64,000 nucleotides of DNA from Paraspadella gotoi. Lineage: Eukaryota; Chaetognatha. The notes beneath the pieces were generated by a model, which saw only the letters and a program-made list of their open reading frames with translations, ran no database searches and was not told the origin of the DNA. Location of the stretch: contig CM119267.1 in NCBI GenBank assembly GCA_051294375.1, positions 16,484,835 through 16,548,834 on the forward strand, read 5' to 3'. Below are positions 15,491 through 28,410 of the stretch, in pieces (within the stretch, counting starts at the first letter, position 1; each line of letters begins with the position of its first letter). A program made the position numbers and the translations under genes.

Positions 15491-16186
15491 CCTGCCACAC
15501 GCGCGCCCTCACTCGAGTTATGCAGGACGCGTCCGCCGGGAGAAAAATCATTAATCATCGACGCCAACTAACGAAATCAAAAGATAAAAGGCGAATCTCG
15601 CCCCTCGATACGCGAGCCCGAGCCTGACCGCGCGTCCACCGGCGTTGGGCGGAGCCATAGCGTCTCCAAGCGGCGAGGACGCGTCAACAGGGTCGAATTC
15701 GCACGTTAGACTTCGTGCGAACTCGCGTGTGAGAATGCTTGATGAGAGAGAGAGGAATGTATTTAAAAAAAAAATATCGCAACAGCCTTTGAATCGACGC
15801 AACTTTGAAGTGTCGCCTTCGCCTTTCCTATTTCAGTTTCGGCCGCAACCGTAGAATATTTCAGTTTCTTCGTCGTAACGCCCCTATTTCCCTTTCTCCA
15901 CCTCTCTCAACATCCCTCTTCGCACCCTTTGCACCCTCGACGCCTTGTCAGACAATGAAACTCTTGGCTGGCGGCAATATATATTCACAGGCGTCGCTGA
16001 AATTCCCAGAAATTGCAGCTGGAAACGTGGTCGACGACGACCACGACGACAACGTAGGCAACGACTGTTTTGTTGCTTTTTTTTTCCTGCAAGCGCGGTT
16101 CAGTTTCGGGTTGGGCCAAAAATATTAGCCGAAATGTATTTTGATAATATTATTAAGCAGAATGCGTCGAACTCCGTCTAGGGGGT

Positions 16187-16221
16187 CAAACAGCAAACAG
16201 CAAACAGCAAACAGCAAACGG
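16187..16221 (+). repeat. (CAAACAG)n heptamer repeat
   Basis: Four perfect CAAACAG units and a fifth with one change (CAAACGG). Confidence 0.85.
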
Positions 16222-16825
16222 CATTCCTTTTTCCATCCATCGGCTGTGTTCATTAGCAGCAATAATTTAAAAGCAATAATTGTAGACATACCTGTTGCGA
16301 AGAAGTTGGCATCGATTGTAGAACGACGGGGGCGAGAGGGAATTGTTGGAAAAGTATCCGAGAGAGGGCGGCATGTCGGGGGTAATNNNNNNNNNNCGTT
16401 TAATGAGTCTTTTTTATCTCGCTCCGGAATTTCGTCGGATTCGTTTATTTTCATAAATATTCCGTACAGCGAATTCCGGTCATAACGAAAATAACGCGTA
16501 TTTATTTTCTTTGAATACAAAGAGATAAATTATCTAGAAGATGAAAAAAAATCTTGTTTCTGGCTCATAATCGTTGAGCATATGATGGTTCCCGGTGTAC
16601 AATGTACACAGCGAAGAGGATAAAGTTTTACATTATGATTGTTTTGGTCAAAATTGGTATTCAATATGTTTTTTTACATTGTTAATTTTATTATATATAA
16701 ATTTTACATTATTTAATTCGAAAAAAAAAATTATGCTTCATATTTACTTTGTCTGTCGAGTTAGACAGTTAGACAGTTTGACCACCTAAATTTTAACACT
16801 TTTTTAGTTTTACATAAAACAAATA

Positions 16826-17186
16826 CTAAAATAAAAACATATCAAACGCATCCCTAAAAACCCTGAACATCTCCGTCGACTGACCGACACGCTTCCCTCC
16901 GCTCTTCATACAATAATGAGGACGATCCATTGTCCTCGAGCGAAGATCTCGAAACGCGCGGAAATCGTAAATCTCTCTTCGTCCGATCCTCACGTTCGTC
17001 GGACATCGATAATTCCGGCGGAGAAACTCGCTTCGTGTTCTTGTTGATTTCGTTATGGGCGGCGTTGTTGTTGTTGTTGTCTTAGTCGTCGTCGTTGTAG
17101 ATTTAGTGGTTGCTCTTTGGCTTCGTTGTTTGATTTCGTAGTCGGCGTTATTATTGTCGTTCGTTTCGTTTCTCGATTGTTGGATT
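16826..17186 (-). CDS. candidate terminal exon, Asn/Thr-rich protein
   Basis: A minus-strand frame of 127 codons runs from 17209 to the stop at 16826-16828. A possible acceptor, CTGCAATTTAG, places the exon start at 17186. The plus strand has no comparable open frame here, unlike most repeat-derived ORFs in this window. The predicted product has an Asn-rich start, a run of Thr from ACA/ACG codons (about residues 38-56), then a normal-looking C-terminal 65 residues with scattered Arg, Tyr, Phe, Cys and Met, for example SEFLRRNYRCPTNVRIG and TMDRPHYCMKSGGKRVG. There is no ATG at the 5' end (TTG only), so it would have to be an exon rather than a whole gene. No domain is recognised. The Thr run reflects a trinucleotide repeat on this strand. 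Confidence 0.35.
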
Positions 17187-18142
17187 CTAAATTGCAGTCG
17201 ATGTTTCAAAGTATTCTATTTTAAAAATATTTAGTTATAGATTATCCGGGTATAATTTGGCAACTTGATGAGGAAATATCTTGACTGAGAAACAACTTCA
17301 GAGCTGAGTGTCACAACAACTCCTCTCGTCGAGGATTGGCTGAGACCGACGAAACATTTTTTGAGAAAGCTCCAGTTTCTTCGTTCCTCTTTTAAGAGGG
17401 GTGGGGGTTAGGGGGGGCAGAGATGGGGGTGAAAGGAAGGAAGAAAGAGGGGTTGAGGGGGAAAAGATAGAAATCAAGGAAAGCGATGAGAAATCGAGAG
17501 AACGACCGAGAGAAGAAAAGTAGGGAAGAGTGGAAGATGACAATAAAAAAGATAAGTAAGTTTGCGCAGAAAAAGAAAGGTGAATAGCCAAAGAGGAGCG
17601 TGGAGTTTGAGAACAGGCGAGGATATGACGACGACGACGTCGACGACGACGACGTGACGAGCGCCGACGCGTTCAACGGACCAGAAATCACTCGATGCAC
17701 AACGCGGAAGACTAAGTCGCCGGTCCAATGGCGGCCGCAGCGGACAGGCCTTTGCGACAGTGGCCTTTCGATTCAGTGGGGACGATAAAACGATAAGTTG
17801 TTTTAAAAATGTCTAGGGAGATTGTTAAACCATCTACCTCATATTACAAGTTAAGCTCCGCAATAGTTTCTCATTCTATATAGTTTTACGAGAATAAGTA
17901 TTATTTCAAAAGGACATTAATTCGTCAGGAATAAATAGAAAAAAATATTTTTTAAAAATCAGCATTAATCGTCATTTTCTATCTCCGTGGAATTGACGCG
18001 AGGCGGAGAACGGGCGCGGAAACGCACGCGAAAAACTAGACGAGACGGCAATATGCAAATTGGGTTTTAAGAAGAAAAACGATTTCGCGAGCTCTTGTTT
18101 CTTTCTCCCTCTCCCTCTCTCCCTCTCTCTCTCTCTATCTCC

Positions 18143-18187
<45 letters not shown>

Positions 18188-18653
18188 TCTCCCTCTCTAG
18201 GTCCTGGGAGCGAGCCAGGAACTCAGCGAAGGAGAAGATTAGGGTGGAACTTGGAGCGAAAGTCCTGATAAAGAGAAGGAAAGAGGAGCGGCTCCAGAAT
18301 TCGGGATAGCGGGGAGTGAGGAGTGGTAAGTGGGGAGGGAGTAAAGAAGTGGGAGTTGGGATTAAAGAAGTCAGTTGGGTTTTTAAGTCTGGTCTGGAAA
18401 GGCAATAATGAATCGGTCGGAGAGCAGGTCAGGAAAATATAGTGAGACCAGTGAAAAAGATAAGCTATTATCACAGTTTTACGACATCACAGTAGAGACG
18501 ACACAAAAAAATAAAAAGAAGTTGACTCTTAATTCTGAAATTCGCTTTTTTTTTCTTTCTTAGTCTTAACTTCGTCAGGAAAAATGACGTAATTTCGTTT
18601 ACGAGTTGTCACCGCATTTTATCAAATCGAATCAAACCAAATAAGATTGCCTG

Positions 18654-18655
<2 letters not shown>

Positions 18656-18741
<86 letters not shown>
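18656..18741 (+). repeat. (CT)n microsatellite
   Basis: Perfect CT run of about 43 units. Confidence 0.95.
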
Positions 18742-18744
<3 letters not shown>

Positions 18745-19316
18745 GTCGTCGCGTTGGCACGGACTTTTATCGATCCCATTCTCTTTGTTTCAGTTCCGCC
18801 CCCGAAACAACGTTTAGCGTGACATCGGCGATGATGACGATCATTAGGCCGATTCCACGTTTTTGCTGTCATAAACTAAATTAGCCTTCGCGCGGAGATA
18901 GAGCACTCTATTTTATAGCTCTCGATAATAATTTCCTTTAAATATATTAAAGTGGTTTAAAAGTCTCGAGAATTAATCCGATAACGGCGATATATATTCC
19001 TATCGACTCTCAGAAGTGGCGCCTTCCGCCATTAAACGTCATGAAAATATCGATACACATATTAATAGACGCAAATGTGAAAAGTGAGCCGTCGACGTCA
19101 TTGAGAATCCGCCATTTTGAAAAAAAAAAGAAGGAGAAAAAACTGGCTTTGATCCGGCGACGACTTTTTGCAATCAAACTTATCTTTTTCACGACGAGAA
19201 AAGAAAAAAAAATGTGAGAAGATGATGTTTTCCTCTCTTTTTATCCGAACATCCTTTTCTTTTTTTCTCTTTTTTTTGCTAGAAAACGTCCTCTTCATTT
19301 TTCCCCCCAAAAGATT

Positions 19317-19327
19317 GAGAGAGAGAG

Positions 19328-19396
<69 letters not shown>
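19317..19396 (+). repeat. (GA)n microsatellite with degenerate GAGAGAGGAGCGA tail
   Basis: GA run followed to about 19570 by repeats built of GAGAGAGGAGCGA-like units. Confidence 0.9.
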
Positions 19397-19400
<4 letters not shown>

Positions 19401-19670
19401 CTAGTGAGAGAAACGAGTTAAAGATAGGAGCGAGAGAGATCGGCGATACAGATGGAAGAGAGAAAGTAGCAAGAGAGAGGAGCGAGAGAGAGGAGCGAGA
19501 GAGAACAGCGAGAGAGAGGGACGAGAGAGAGGAGCAATAGAAAGGAGAAAGAGAGAGGAGCGATAGAGAGAAAGGAAGGGAGCGGAATCGGGGACTTCGA
19601 TTCGTCGACCTTCTCTCGTAATCGTCCACCTCATGATGTCCTCCGCGCCATAAAGATCCGCTTCGGAAAA

Positions 19671-19725
<55 letters not shown>
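19671..19725 (+). repeat. (GAC)n microsatellite, 18 units
   Basis: Perfect GAC run. Confidence 0.95.
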
Positions 19726-20185
19726 TTCTCATAGTAAAGGACGACGACACAATCTAAACGAATTTCGACGATGAAAGTCGACGGCAACGTCGACTCTTAA
19801 ACAAACTGCATGTGTTGCGTAAAATGTGTAAAAAAAAAACTTAAACTTAGTAAAAAACTTTTGTCAAAAATGGTCACTGAAATTTGAACGTTTATTAGTA
19901 CGGCTCCGTTTTTTAACTTAATCGGTTTTCGGGCCAGAAATAAGGATTAATTCGAAAAAAAGTAGGTCAAAAGGGTCATTAAAAATAATAATGATTAACT
20001 GAAAAAGAAAGAAAAGAAGAAAGAAAGAAAGAAAGAAAGAAAAAAAGAAAGAAAGAATGAGAGAAAGACAGCTCGGGCTCGATTTCTTTTTAAATTTACG
20101 CTGGAAATGAAGACGAAAAAAAAGTTAATGATTCCCTTGCACCCGAAGGATATCTACGTTCTCACTTCTAAACTTACCTCTTTTG

Positions 20186-20309
<124 letters not shown>

Positions 20310-20887
20310 TTCTCACTAGCGCTCAACTTTAGCTCCGTCACAGACTTTATTCTGCAAATATTTTCAAGCCGAAAGATATTGGTCACGTGAGCGAGTATTC
20401 AAGGGACATCGTTCACAAAATCGGTTCGAATCATCGAATCGAATAAACATGGAATCCAAGGGTCGAAATCCCCGCGACCACACTGACCCCGTCATCTCCG
20501 AACGTCACTTCCGGTTCTCGTGACGATCGTTTCGAGGTCACGTGATTCCGAAACCGGACGATGGGATGCCCCGCGCATCGTAGAACCCGATTTTATGGTG
20601 CGTGACTGATCGCGGAAGGAGGAAGTAACGGTCGACCGAAATGGGCCGGTGAAGTTGGTTAAAAAGTGACGTAGCGATTGCGTAGTGACGTTGTGATGTG
20701 GCGACTTTGTGATTTTGTGATTGTTTGCGATGTCATTTTGACGCGAGGAAAAAGGGAGCGAAAATGACTGAGTGTGGGGAAGAGTGTGTGAAGCAAAGGC
20801 GAGAGGAAGGAGAAAATGAGAATCAGGAAAGCAGAAGTTGTTTAGCTCTGGTGAAGGAGTTGAGCCATGGCGAGCGGTCGTGGGATG

Positions 20888-21042
20888 AGGTGGTTTCATA
20901 TGGGAAGAAGAGAGCGGGATTGAGGTTATCGGGCATGGGAGGGGGCAGGGCAGAGGCCGGAGGTGGTTTTATATGGGGAAAAAAGAAAGGGACCAGGTGG
21001 TTGGGCATGGGAGAGGAGCAAGACCAAGGTGGGTTGGGCATG
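20888..21042 (+). repeat. degenerate 72-bp tandem repeat
   Basis: AGGTGGTTTCATATGGG (20888) and AGGTGGTTTTATATGGGG (20960) each lead to a GGGCATGGGAG about 40-50 bases later; a third partial unit ends at 21042. Frames here are not supported as genes. Confidence 0.6.
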
Positions 21043-21544
21043 AGGAAATGTTAGTACGGCCGAGGTGATGGGGCGTTGGAAGAGAAGCCTCGACCGCCGG
21101 GGATTTGAAGGGGATTCCGCGATTCTTATCAAGGTCAAGCCATCGCGGTTGTTTGTCAAGAGGGGGAGGATAAGGGGGGGCGTTGAAGACTGGAAAGGGG
21201 GATGGTGGAGGGGGGCTGGCATTTTGGGTGGCGCCGGGAGAGGATTGTTGGTTGAACAGAAGAGACGGGGGCAGTGAATGCGCGAGAATTTGCGTCGTGC
21301 AATGAAATGCAATAAAACTAAGTGAAAGCGGAAGGCGGGATGGGATCGGCATCGCCAATGGCGTTGTATGGGGCTGTCCGACTTTAGTTTAAAACGACTC
21401 GATTCCAATAAACGATTCTTTCATGGCTTTTCTCTCTCTCTCTCTGTCTCTCTCTCTCTCTATCTCTCTCTCTTGTTTCCCGACGTCAAACTCGGCCGAC
21501 TAAATGGCGATAGCCTTAATTAGCCGCGATTGTCTTCTTCTCTT

Positions 21545-21548
<4 letters not shown>

Positions 21549-21622
<74 letters not shown>
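21549..21622 (+). repeat. (CT)n microsatellite
   Basis: Perfect CT run; a shorter interrupted one is at 21430-21474 and a (GAC)n tract at 21709-21750. Confidence 0.95.
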
Positions 21623-21625
<3 letters not shown>

Positions 21626-21891
21626 TTCTGTTTTCTCTTTGCCCTTTTTTTCTCATTCGCAGTTTTCTATCTTCTGGTAAATAGTATCGAGTTGGCAATT
21701 CCGGGCCGGACGACGACGACGACGACGACGACGACAACGACGACGACGAGGCCACTGGAGGAAAAAAAAGATCTTTTAATTCGCGCTCCGCATGTGAGTG
21801 GAAAGACTTAGTAGTGAAATTTGTGATGGCCGGTAGTGAGCTCTAGTTAGGTTCTGATTTTTAGAACGGGACTTAAAATTCGTATATATAA

Positions 21892-21935
21892 ATGAAATTG
21901 GTACAACCAATATAAAAATTATCCATTCATTTATA
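21892..21935 (+). mobile_element. dispersed repeat, copy A (5' fragment)
   Basis: About 43 bases, starting ATGAAATTGGTACAACCAAT and running to ATTCATTTAT, match the start of copies C and D; the rest is missing. Confidence 0.5.
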
Positions 21936-24060
21936 TTAGCAACATAAAATTCAGTTATCTATCGCTAGCTAGTAATATTTCGCCATCCGAAGGGAAACAA
22001 ACTGCAAAATATAAAAAAAGCTCGTTGTAAAAATTTTCGATTATTTTTTTTCCATGACGTCTCTGTTGCGAAGGAAGAAATAGGGTTCACATTCCCCGAA
22101 GGGCGAGTGAGAGATTCGGGGAAATTTCCTTCCGGGGAAAGAAAGAGAGAGAGAGAGNNNNNNNNNNNNNNNNNNNNNNNNNCCTTACACACGCACTCCC
22201 CAACTCCTGGAGTAAATAAAACTCTGGGATAATAGCTGCTCATATTGGCCGAGAGGCAAGGTTAGCCAAAACCTTCGCTCTGACCATTTTGAAAGTTGAA
22301 ATCGTTAGATGAAGGGATAATTCCGACTGCGCATTCGTGCTGAGTCGCTCGGCAGCGGTTTTTGGAGAAGAGTTTTATCATATCTCAGCAGTCTCACTGT
22401 TTTTTCCTGCCTGGTTTTGCCACGCTTTTTTCGCGGGGAGCTGAGCTAGATAGAGGGAGATTAGGAGTAAATGAACGATATGTCACACACTCAGCATGAC
22501 GGACAATAGTATAACCAAAATCTTAAATTTCCCTCTGCTCAAGAACTGCTTCTTCTAGTACAGCGTCATCATTGCAGCAAACATCGGCTACTGTGCCTGA
22601 GAGACCGCAAATGTGGTCAGAGGACGATAGAGATGACTCTTTCTTCTGAAGTCTTCATGATTGACACGCGATTCCAGCACCATCGCAAATTATTTGCGGA
22701 GATGTAACAAAAATGTGTTCCCAAACACACGTTAAAAATGAAGAGTGATAGAAACTATGGTAACACTCGGGCGTTGTTGAGGGAGTGAAAAGTAGGAAAA
22801 CTAGTAGGCAAGTCTGAAGAAGCGCCAGAATGTCAGACATAGAAAAAAATTATGGATAAGATCAACGTGTGGTTACACTTCATCTAAAACAAGTTCATAA
22901 ATGCGTCTCAGGATGGATCTCGCTACTATCGTAACAATACTGTTCGCGCATACTCAATTATTCGACATTATTCTAGAGGTTCCGCACTTCTCGCTTCGCT
23001 AGGAGTGTGCTTAGAATTGAACCCAAAGGGACATTGAGGTTCGAGTTTTTTGAGGCCTTACACACACTCTCAGCTAGAAGATTCCTGAACAACCAGTCCA
23101 GTACCCGCCAGACCCAATAGCCCGCCCAATGCTTGCTCTCCTACCCGAGACACCCAGCAGCCCCCCCGCTGCTTGACCAACTCAGTAGCCACTAATTCAC
23201 ATAGAACAAAATTGCCACCAAAACTGGGCGGCCTTTGATTATAAGATTCTGATTCCATTTGAAAACAGGTGCTTCCTGCTTAAACGTCGTGCAGACCCTT
23301 CTGCCTACAGAGTAGCTTATAATACTGTGGAGGCATCTTGAAAATGTCTCGGTAATTTGGTATAGAGTAGGAATCATGAAATTCAAAGTATAGATGCAAT
23401 CGGGGACATGCTTTTTCCCACTCGAATGTAGCTTTTGGCAGCGCATGTTCTCTTAGTATAATGCTCTTTTTTCGATCTTTTCCGAAGAATAATATCTGCT
23501 TCCATCGAAACCAACACCGCAGAAAATGTTGCAGCAGGATGCAATGATGTTAAAGACAAATAGGTGTAGACTGCGGGCTAAAAGTGTGCGTAGCAAAGTG
23601 GATCTCCCAAACCTGGATAATTGTGGCCAAATAACAACCATTCATAAGGGCCATGCCGACGCCTGACGGAGGTGTAAAGCCCATGTGAATGGCGCACATA
23701 GAGGCTCTCTTGCCTTCTCTCCGTCACTTGACTCTTCTCTTAATAACCCTTGCTTTGGCATTTCCATCTACCAGCGCCGCTGGTTTGGATATTCCTTTGA
23801 TTCGGATCAAAGCCTTGCATTGGCTGAGAAGTTATGCTTTTGGCCCCCCGTGGCCTTTAACAATTTCGAATGCTTCGAGGCGTCATGTTTCGATTAATTC
23901 GTTCGAACTTTTTCCATGACTTTATATAGTGAACGTCAATTTTCTGATCCGGAAAATTGATTATGCGCTTAGAAGTACGGCCAATTACGCCAGCACCTTG
24001 AGATTTGGATTGAAGCCTGGACCGATTTGCCAAATCGCTTCCACCTTTAGTGATTAATAT
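21936..24060. other. repeat-poor island, possible decayed transposon
   Basis: After a 25-N gap (22158-22182) there is about 1.8 kb without microsatellites. Apart from the transposase-like fragment at 23280-23549, only short broken frames are seen on either strand. Confidence 0.4.
23280..23549 (-). pseudogene. decayed transposase-like fragment (PIF/Harbinger-like, tentative)
   Basis: An ATG-less minus-strand frame of 89 codons sits inside a repeat-poor island. Residues near the end read FHDSYSIPNYRDIFKMPPQY followed by YKLL. This resembles the NYFRMS...F..LL segment at the N-terminal side of PIF/Harbinger transposases. That is family knowledge applied by eye, not a search result. The frame ends at a stop soon after, and no DDE catalytic region could be read downstream, so any element is broken. 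Its high-complexity flanks (22.2-24.1 kb) could be the rest of a decayed element. Confidence 0.25.
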
Positions 24061-25410
24061 AAAAAATTTACAGAAAAAGATATTTTTTTTTACAAACTAA
24101 TTTGAGGCAAATACACGTTATTACTGATAGAGGGTGTTCTTACTCGGAATCTTATCTTTTGCGAAAAAAAACGCGCGCTCATGTGCATTCCCGAAATTGA
24201 AGAAGAGTTAACAAGGAAAGAATTATACAAAAAGAATGAGGTTTTTAAAAAATGAAATGATTAAAAATATTAAATAAACAAGAAAAGAGACATAGAGAGA
24301 CAGTTGGAAAATAAAACTAAAAAAGGTGAGTAGAGTTTTAAAATGATTAAGAAGTGACTATTGATCTACTATTGATACTGCACTCTCGCAGGAACTAAAC
24401 TCATCCTGTAGAACTCCGGAAAACATTAGGGAGTAGAAACTTGCATCCACAGATGATGATAACGAACGTAAATAAAAAAATTCGCGACATCATTTTTTGA
24501 AAAATAATCAACAGATATATTGGGAGTCATCAAATGATTAGAACAAAGGGACGACGGGACGACAGATTTCGATTTTATGTTACCGGAATGCCTCGAGAAG
24601 AGGAGGGAAGAATTGTAGAGAATTATGATGTGTAACAGAGAGCGAGAGAGAGAGAAGTGAAGAGGCGCGAAGAATGAGTGGCCATGGCGTGGATTCGGTC
24701 CGGACTAACAAGCTGCTTTCCAACCAACATAAGCGTCTCATTCTTTTCCCTTCTACTTATCGATCGCGTCACGAAACGACGGAACCAAAAAAAAAAAATG
24801 GCAGAAAATGACGGGAAATGGCGTAAATTAACTGGAAATGGCAGAAAATGATAGGACGAAAAATAGAAATTGAAACTAAATTACTAAAGATAATCATACT
24901 CTTCCGCCGTTCGTTCGGAATGAGATATTTTCATTTCATTGGGGAATCAGCATCCCAGTATCAGCAATACTGCATTAAAAAAAAAACGTTGGGCCATTGC
25001 GTTGCGAGATGAGAAAAATGACATTACTCGTCGAGATTAAAGGAAACGGGTCATACCGGGACAATCTACCGGAGGAGCAGGTTTATGGAAACATGAGCCG
25101 GAGGCCGCAGAGGCCGAGGAAGTCGAGGTGAGACGAACTCGCTGTTAGATTCAGCCGACGCGAGGCGCAAAGGTGAGAGAGAAATGGACTTAATCAGAGC
25201 GGTGAGGGAAAGATCCCGGATGTGGGAGATGGGAGGCGAGATGATGGAAAGACCCGGATTAAGAAGGAGAGGGGGGGAAATCAGTTGGGAAAGGGTTTTA
25301 GCTGCTGAATTTAGGTTTGAACTCGGAAGCTGAACTTGGGACGGGGGGGGGGAAATCCTTGGGATGGATAAAAGTGAGGATTGAAAAGGAATGGAGATAA
25401 GCGGATATTA

Positions 25411-25570
25411 GTTAGAAGCGGAAGAAATAAAATTATGGAGTGAAAAGCGGAATTTAAAAATATTGCTAGCGGTTTAGGGTTAGAAGCGAATGTTGTAAGA
25501 GTGGGTTACAGGTTAGAAGCGAAAAAAAAGCAGAGGTTAGAAGCGGAAGAGGATTTTGGGTTAGTGGCGG
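25411..25570 (+). repeat. recurrent GGTTAGAAGCG motif
   Basis: The motif GTTAGAAGCG occurs at 25411, 25479, 25512 and 25536, with a variant GGTTAGTGGCG at 25559, at irregular spacing up to a 234-N gap that starts at 25573. No gene is seen. Confidence 0.6.
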
Positions 25571-25943
25571 AANNNNNNNNNNNNNNNNNNNNNNNNNNNN
25601 NNNNNNNNNNNNNNNNNNNNNNNNNNNNNNNNNNNNNNNNNNNNNNNNNNNNNNNNNNNNNNNNNNNNNNNNNNNNNNNNNNNNNNNNNNNNNNNNNNNN
25701 NNNNNNNNNNNNNNNNNNNNNNNNNNNNNNNNNNNNNNNNNNNNNNNNNNNNNNNNNNNNNNNNNNNNNNNNNNNNNNNNNNNNNNNNNNNNNNNNNNNN
25801 NNNNNNTTCTTTCTTTTTTTTTTCTTTCTTTCTTTCTTTCTTTCTTGCTTTGTTGATTCTGTTTTTCTGTCACTAGATAATTCTCCCTAAAATGGCGATG
25901 AACCATTGAATACTTGAGCATAATTCATCCGCCTCTTTAACCC

Positions 25944-26050
<107 letters not shown>

Positions 26051-26390
26051 TTTCTCTTTCTCTCTCTCTTACCCTCCCTCCCTCCTATTAATTTTTTCGC
26101 TCGCCCCCCTTTTTTTCCTTTTCTGTTTTATTTTTTTCTCGCTTTTTTCTCATCCCTATTTTTTTTCCATAAACGCATTATGGCTGGAACACGCCCAGAG
26201 TCCGAAGGTCGAACAATAAATACGTTCAAAGGAGAATTTGTGGCGGCGAATTTTTTTTTTTCTGTTGCTCTAAACATGAGCTTTAGTGGCAGCGAAAGTT
26301 AACGGGAATTCTTGAGTGAAAGCCATTAAGAGAGGACCCGCAAGGGTTATGGTGTGCTGAGGCGAAGATTTTTTAAGCTTTGAAGCTGTC

Positions 26391-26515
26391 ATATGAATTT
26401 ACGACAACCAATATAATTTTTTTTAAATTCATTTAATAAACAAGCTATCTCGCTCATGACTTCGAACTGGCTACAAGAGACTAACATAGCAAGTCCCTCT
26501 CACAGTTTCGTTTCC
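26391..26515 (+). mobile_element. dispersed repeat, copy B (internally deleted)
   Basis: It shares ACAACCAATATAA, TTCATTTAATAAA, CAAGCTATCT and CTCTCACAGTTTCGTTT with copy C in the same order. It is more diverged and lacks an internal segment of roughly 60 bases. Confidence 0.5.
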
Positions 26516-27565
26516 CGGATTGACTTTTGGTCTCGAAGTAAAAAATACTGTACTGTGTGGAAGACGATGCCGCGAGCAGTTTGGTGGACGTGAGGCTTTG
26601 TGAATATACCGCCACAACTGCTCCTTATTTTGCGGCTGATTTGCGATGTTTTCCTTTTTTTTTTATTATTCTTTATTTCTCTTTTTTCTCCCTCGCGTTG
26701 TTCTTTTGTTAAATTCTTCTTTGTTTTCTCGTCTTTCTTTGGTTCTCCTCTCGCTCGTTCTTCTCTCTCTGTTCTCCTCCTCAGAAAATTCCTTTTCTTC
26801 TCAGAACTCAATCATCCGAACATCTGAGACTCAAGACTGAGGCCCGTCTCGAAAAAAAAAAGAAGTCCGCAAATCAATTCCTCCTTCCACTTTTATTCCA
26901 TCCTTTCCTTTATATCTTTCTTCCTTCCCTTCCTCCCTTCTTTCTCTTAACTTCCTCATCTCTCTTTCTACCTTCACCATTTCTCCGACGCCATCCTGCG
27001 CATCTTTTAATATTTTAATCAAGCATGCTACTGTTGTCAGCGAGTTCACAATAAGGACGGGATCACGTACATATAGACGGAAAAAAGACCGGTTTTTCTA
27101 TACCGAATTGTTGCTACCCATTTATAACCAAGTACTATCATTTTTTTGTAAATTTCGCGAGTCCAACTCAAAAAAGTTCGTTTAATTTTTCCAGTCATTA
27201 TTACTCTCTGCACAAGTTACTGATTTCCCGCTCGCAGAAAAAAAGACAACACTTAAATTATACTAAAAATATCAGCATTCTATCTCAAAAAGAGAATTAA
27301 AAAAAAAGATGAATTTAAAGGTATAGTAAAAAATAAAAAATACTGCAATATGCAAATTAATTTTTCGATTCAAACTAATTCGTAAATCGACCAAAAAGTC
27401 TTTTTTTTTCGACCCTCCAGATTCTCCATCGGACAAAAAAAGCGTCCACCGCCCTCACAAACTCCCCGCTCGGTCCCCCCCACCATCTTCATCGGTGCCT
27501 CGTCCTTTTCTTGATCCCCGATTCGGCGGTGGTTAACTTTTTCCAATTTCCATTTTTAAGGAGAA

Positions 27566-27700
27566 CTAATCTCCCTTTTTTTTTCTTTTTTTCTTCTTTC
27601 CTTGGCCAATTTCTACGGCCGCCCGTCGCCGCCTGAACCGGGCTAGCATCCACTCCTTCCGCCAGTCCCTTTCCCCCTCAAACGCCGCCTCGTACGCCAT
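27566..27700 (-). CDS. small ORF of 44 residues
   Basis: A minus-strand ATG in CCAGATGGCG context opens MAYEAAFEGERDWRKEWMLA, continues with an Arg-rich helix-like segment, and ends in a poly-Lys tail read from a poly-A/G tract. The first 33 codons are not repeat-derived and have two Trp. It is too short to judge. It may be a short exon whose true donor is unseen, or a YY1/Pho-type ATGGCG regulatory motif rather than a start codon. Confidence 0.2.
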   Translation of the reverse strand: MAYEAAFEGERDWRKEWMLARFRRRRAAVEIGQGKKKKRKKKGD

Positions 27701-28307
27701 CTGGTTCGAGCGGCAATTACTCCGTCTCTCCGGCCACGCCCACTTTCTTCCGATTCTCCTTCGTTCGTGACCTAAATATTTTTTTTTCCGACAGGGAGCG
27801 TCGACGCTTCCATTTTTAGGACATAAGCTTACAGAAGTTCGAACCTGAACTTGATTGATATTTTGAAATTGGATAGTGTTATCTAAAACGCGTTATTTAA
27901 AATCTGACTCACCTTTGACCTAAAACCTGACCAAATAACCAACTCAAATTTCAATTCGCCGCACGATGCTCATTTTTTTATTCAACGCAAAACCGCTCCC
28001 TTTCAGCTTCCAACGCCCTCTTTCTCTGGCGACACTCAACGTCCACGCCCTACTCCCTTCTCCCTTCTCCCTACTCATTCCCTGCCAATGAATTTGATCG
28101 CCTCATTCGGCAAACTCAAAAATAAAAAGAAAAAAGAAAGAAAAGAAATTATTTACAGACGGCGAATTTCGGTCTTGGGTCGTCGTCGTCGGTTATCGGC
28201 GCCGGAAATCTTTGATTCCTTTCCCCGCCCCTCCCCGGCCGCCTTTTTCCGGTCTTCATTCCGACCCCCTAATCCGGACCAAATTAATGAAAATTCTGTT
28301 TACTGAC

Positions 28308-28410
<103 letters not shown>

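Larger units (their letters stand above)
14673..16825. other. no confirmed gene; GGAAAGA repeats and CpG-rich patch
   Basis: 14640-14930 is made of irregular GGAGGAAAGAGAGGAAT units with a 25-N gap at 14836-14860. 16141-16485 is open on both strands across a 10-N gap (16387-16396), and neither reading is preferred. Confidence 0.5.

Noticed and set aside
15480-15770. Possible exon in a CpG-rich patch
   Set aside because: Several frames are open on both strands with comparable quality, so no coding call is justified.
16141-16520. ORFs on both strands across a 10-N gap
   Set aside because: Neither strand is preferred and the gap makes the frame arbitrary.
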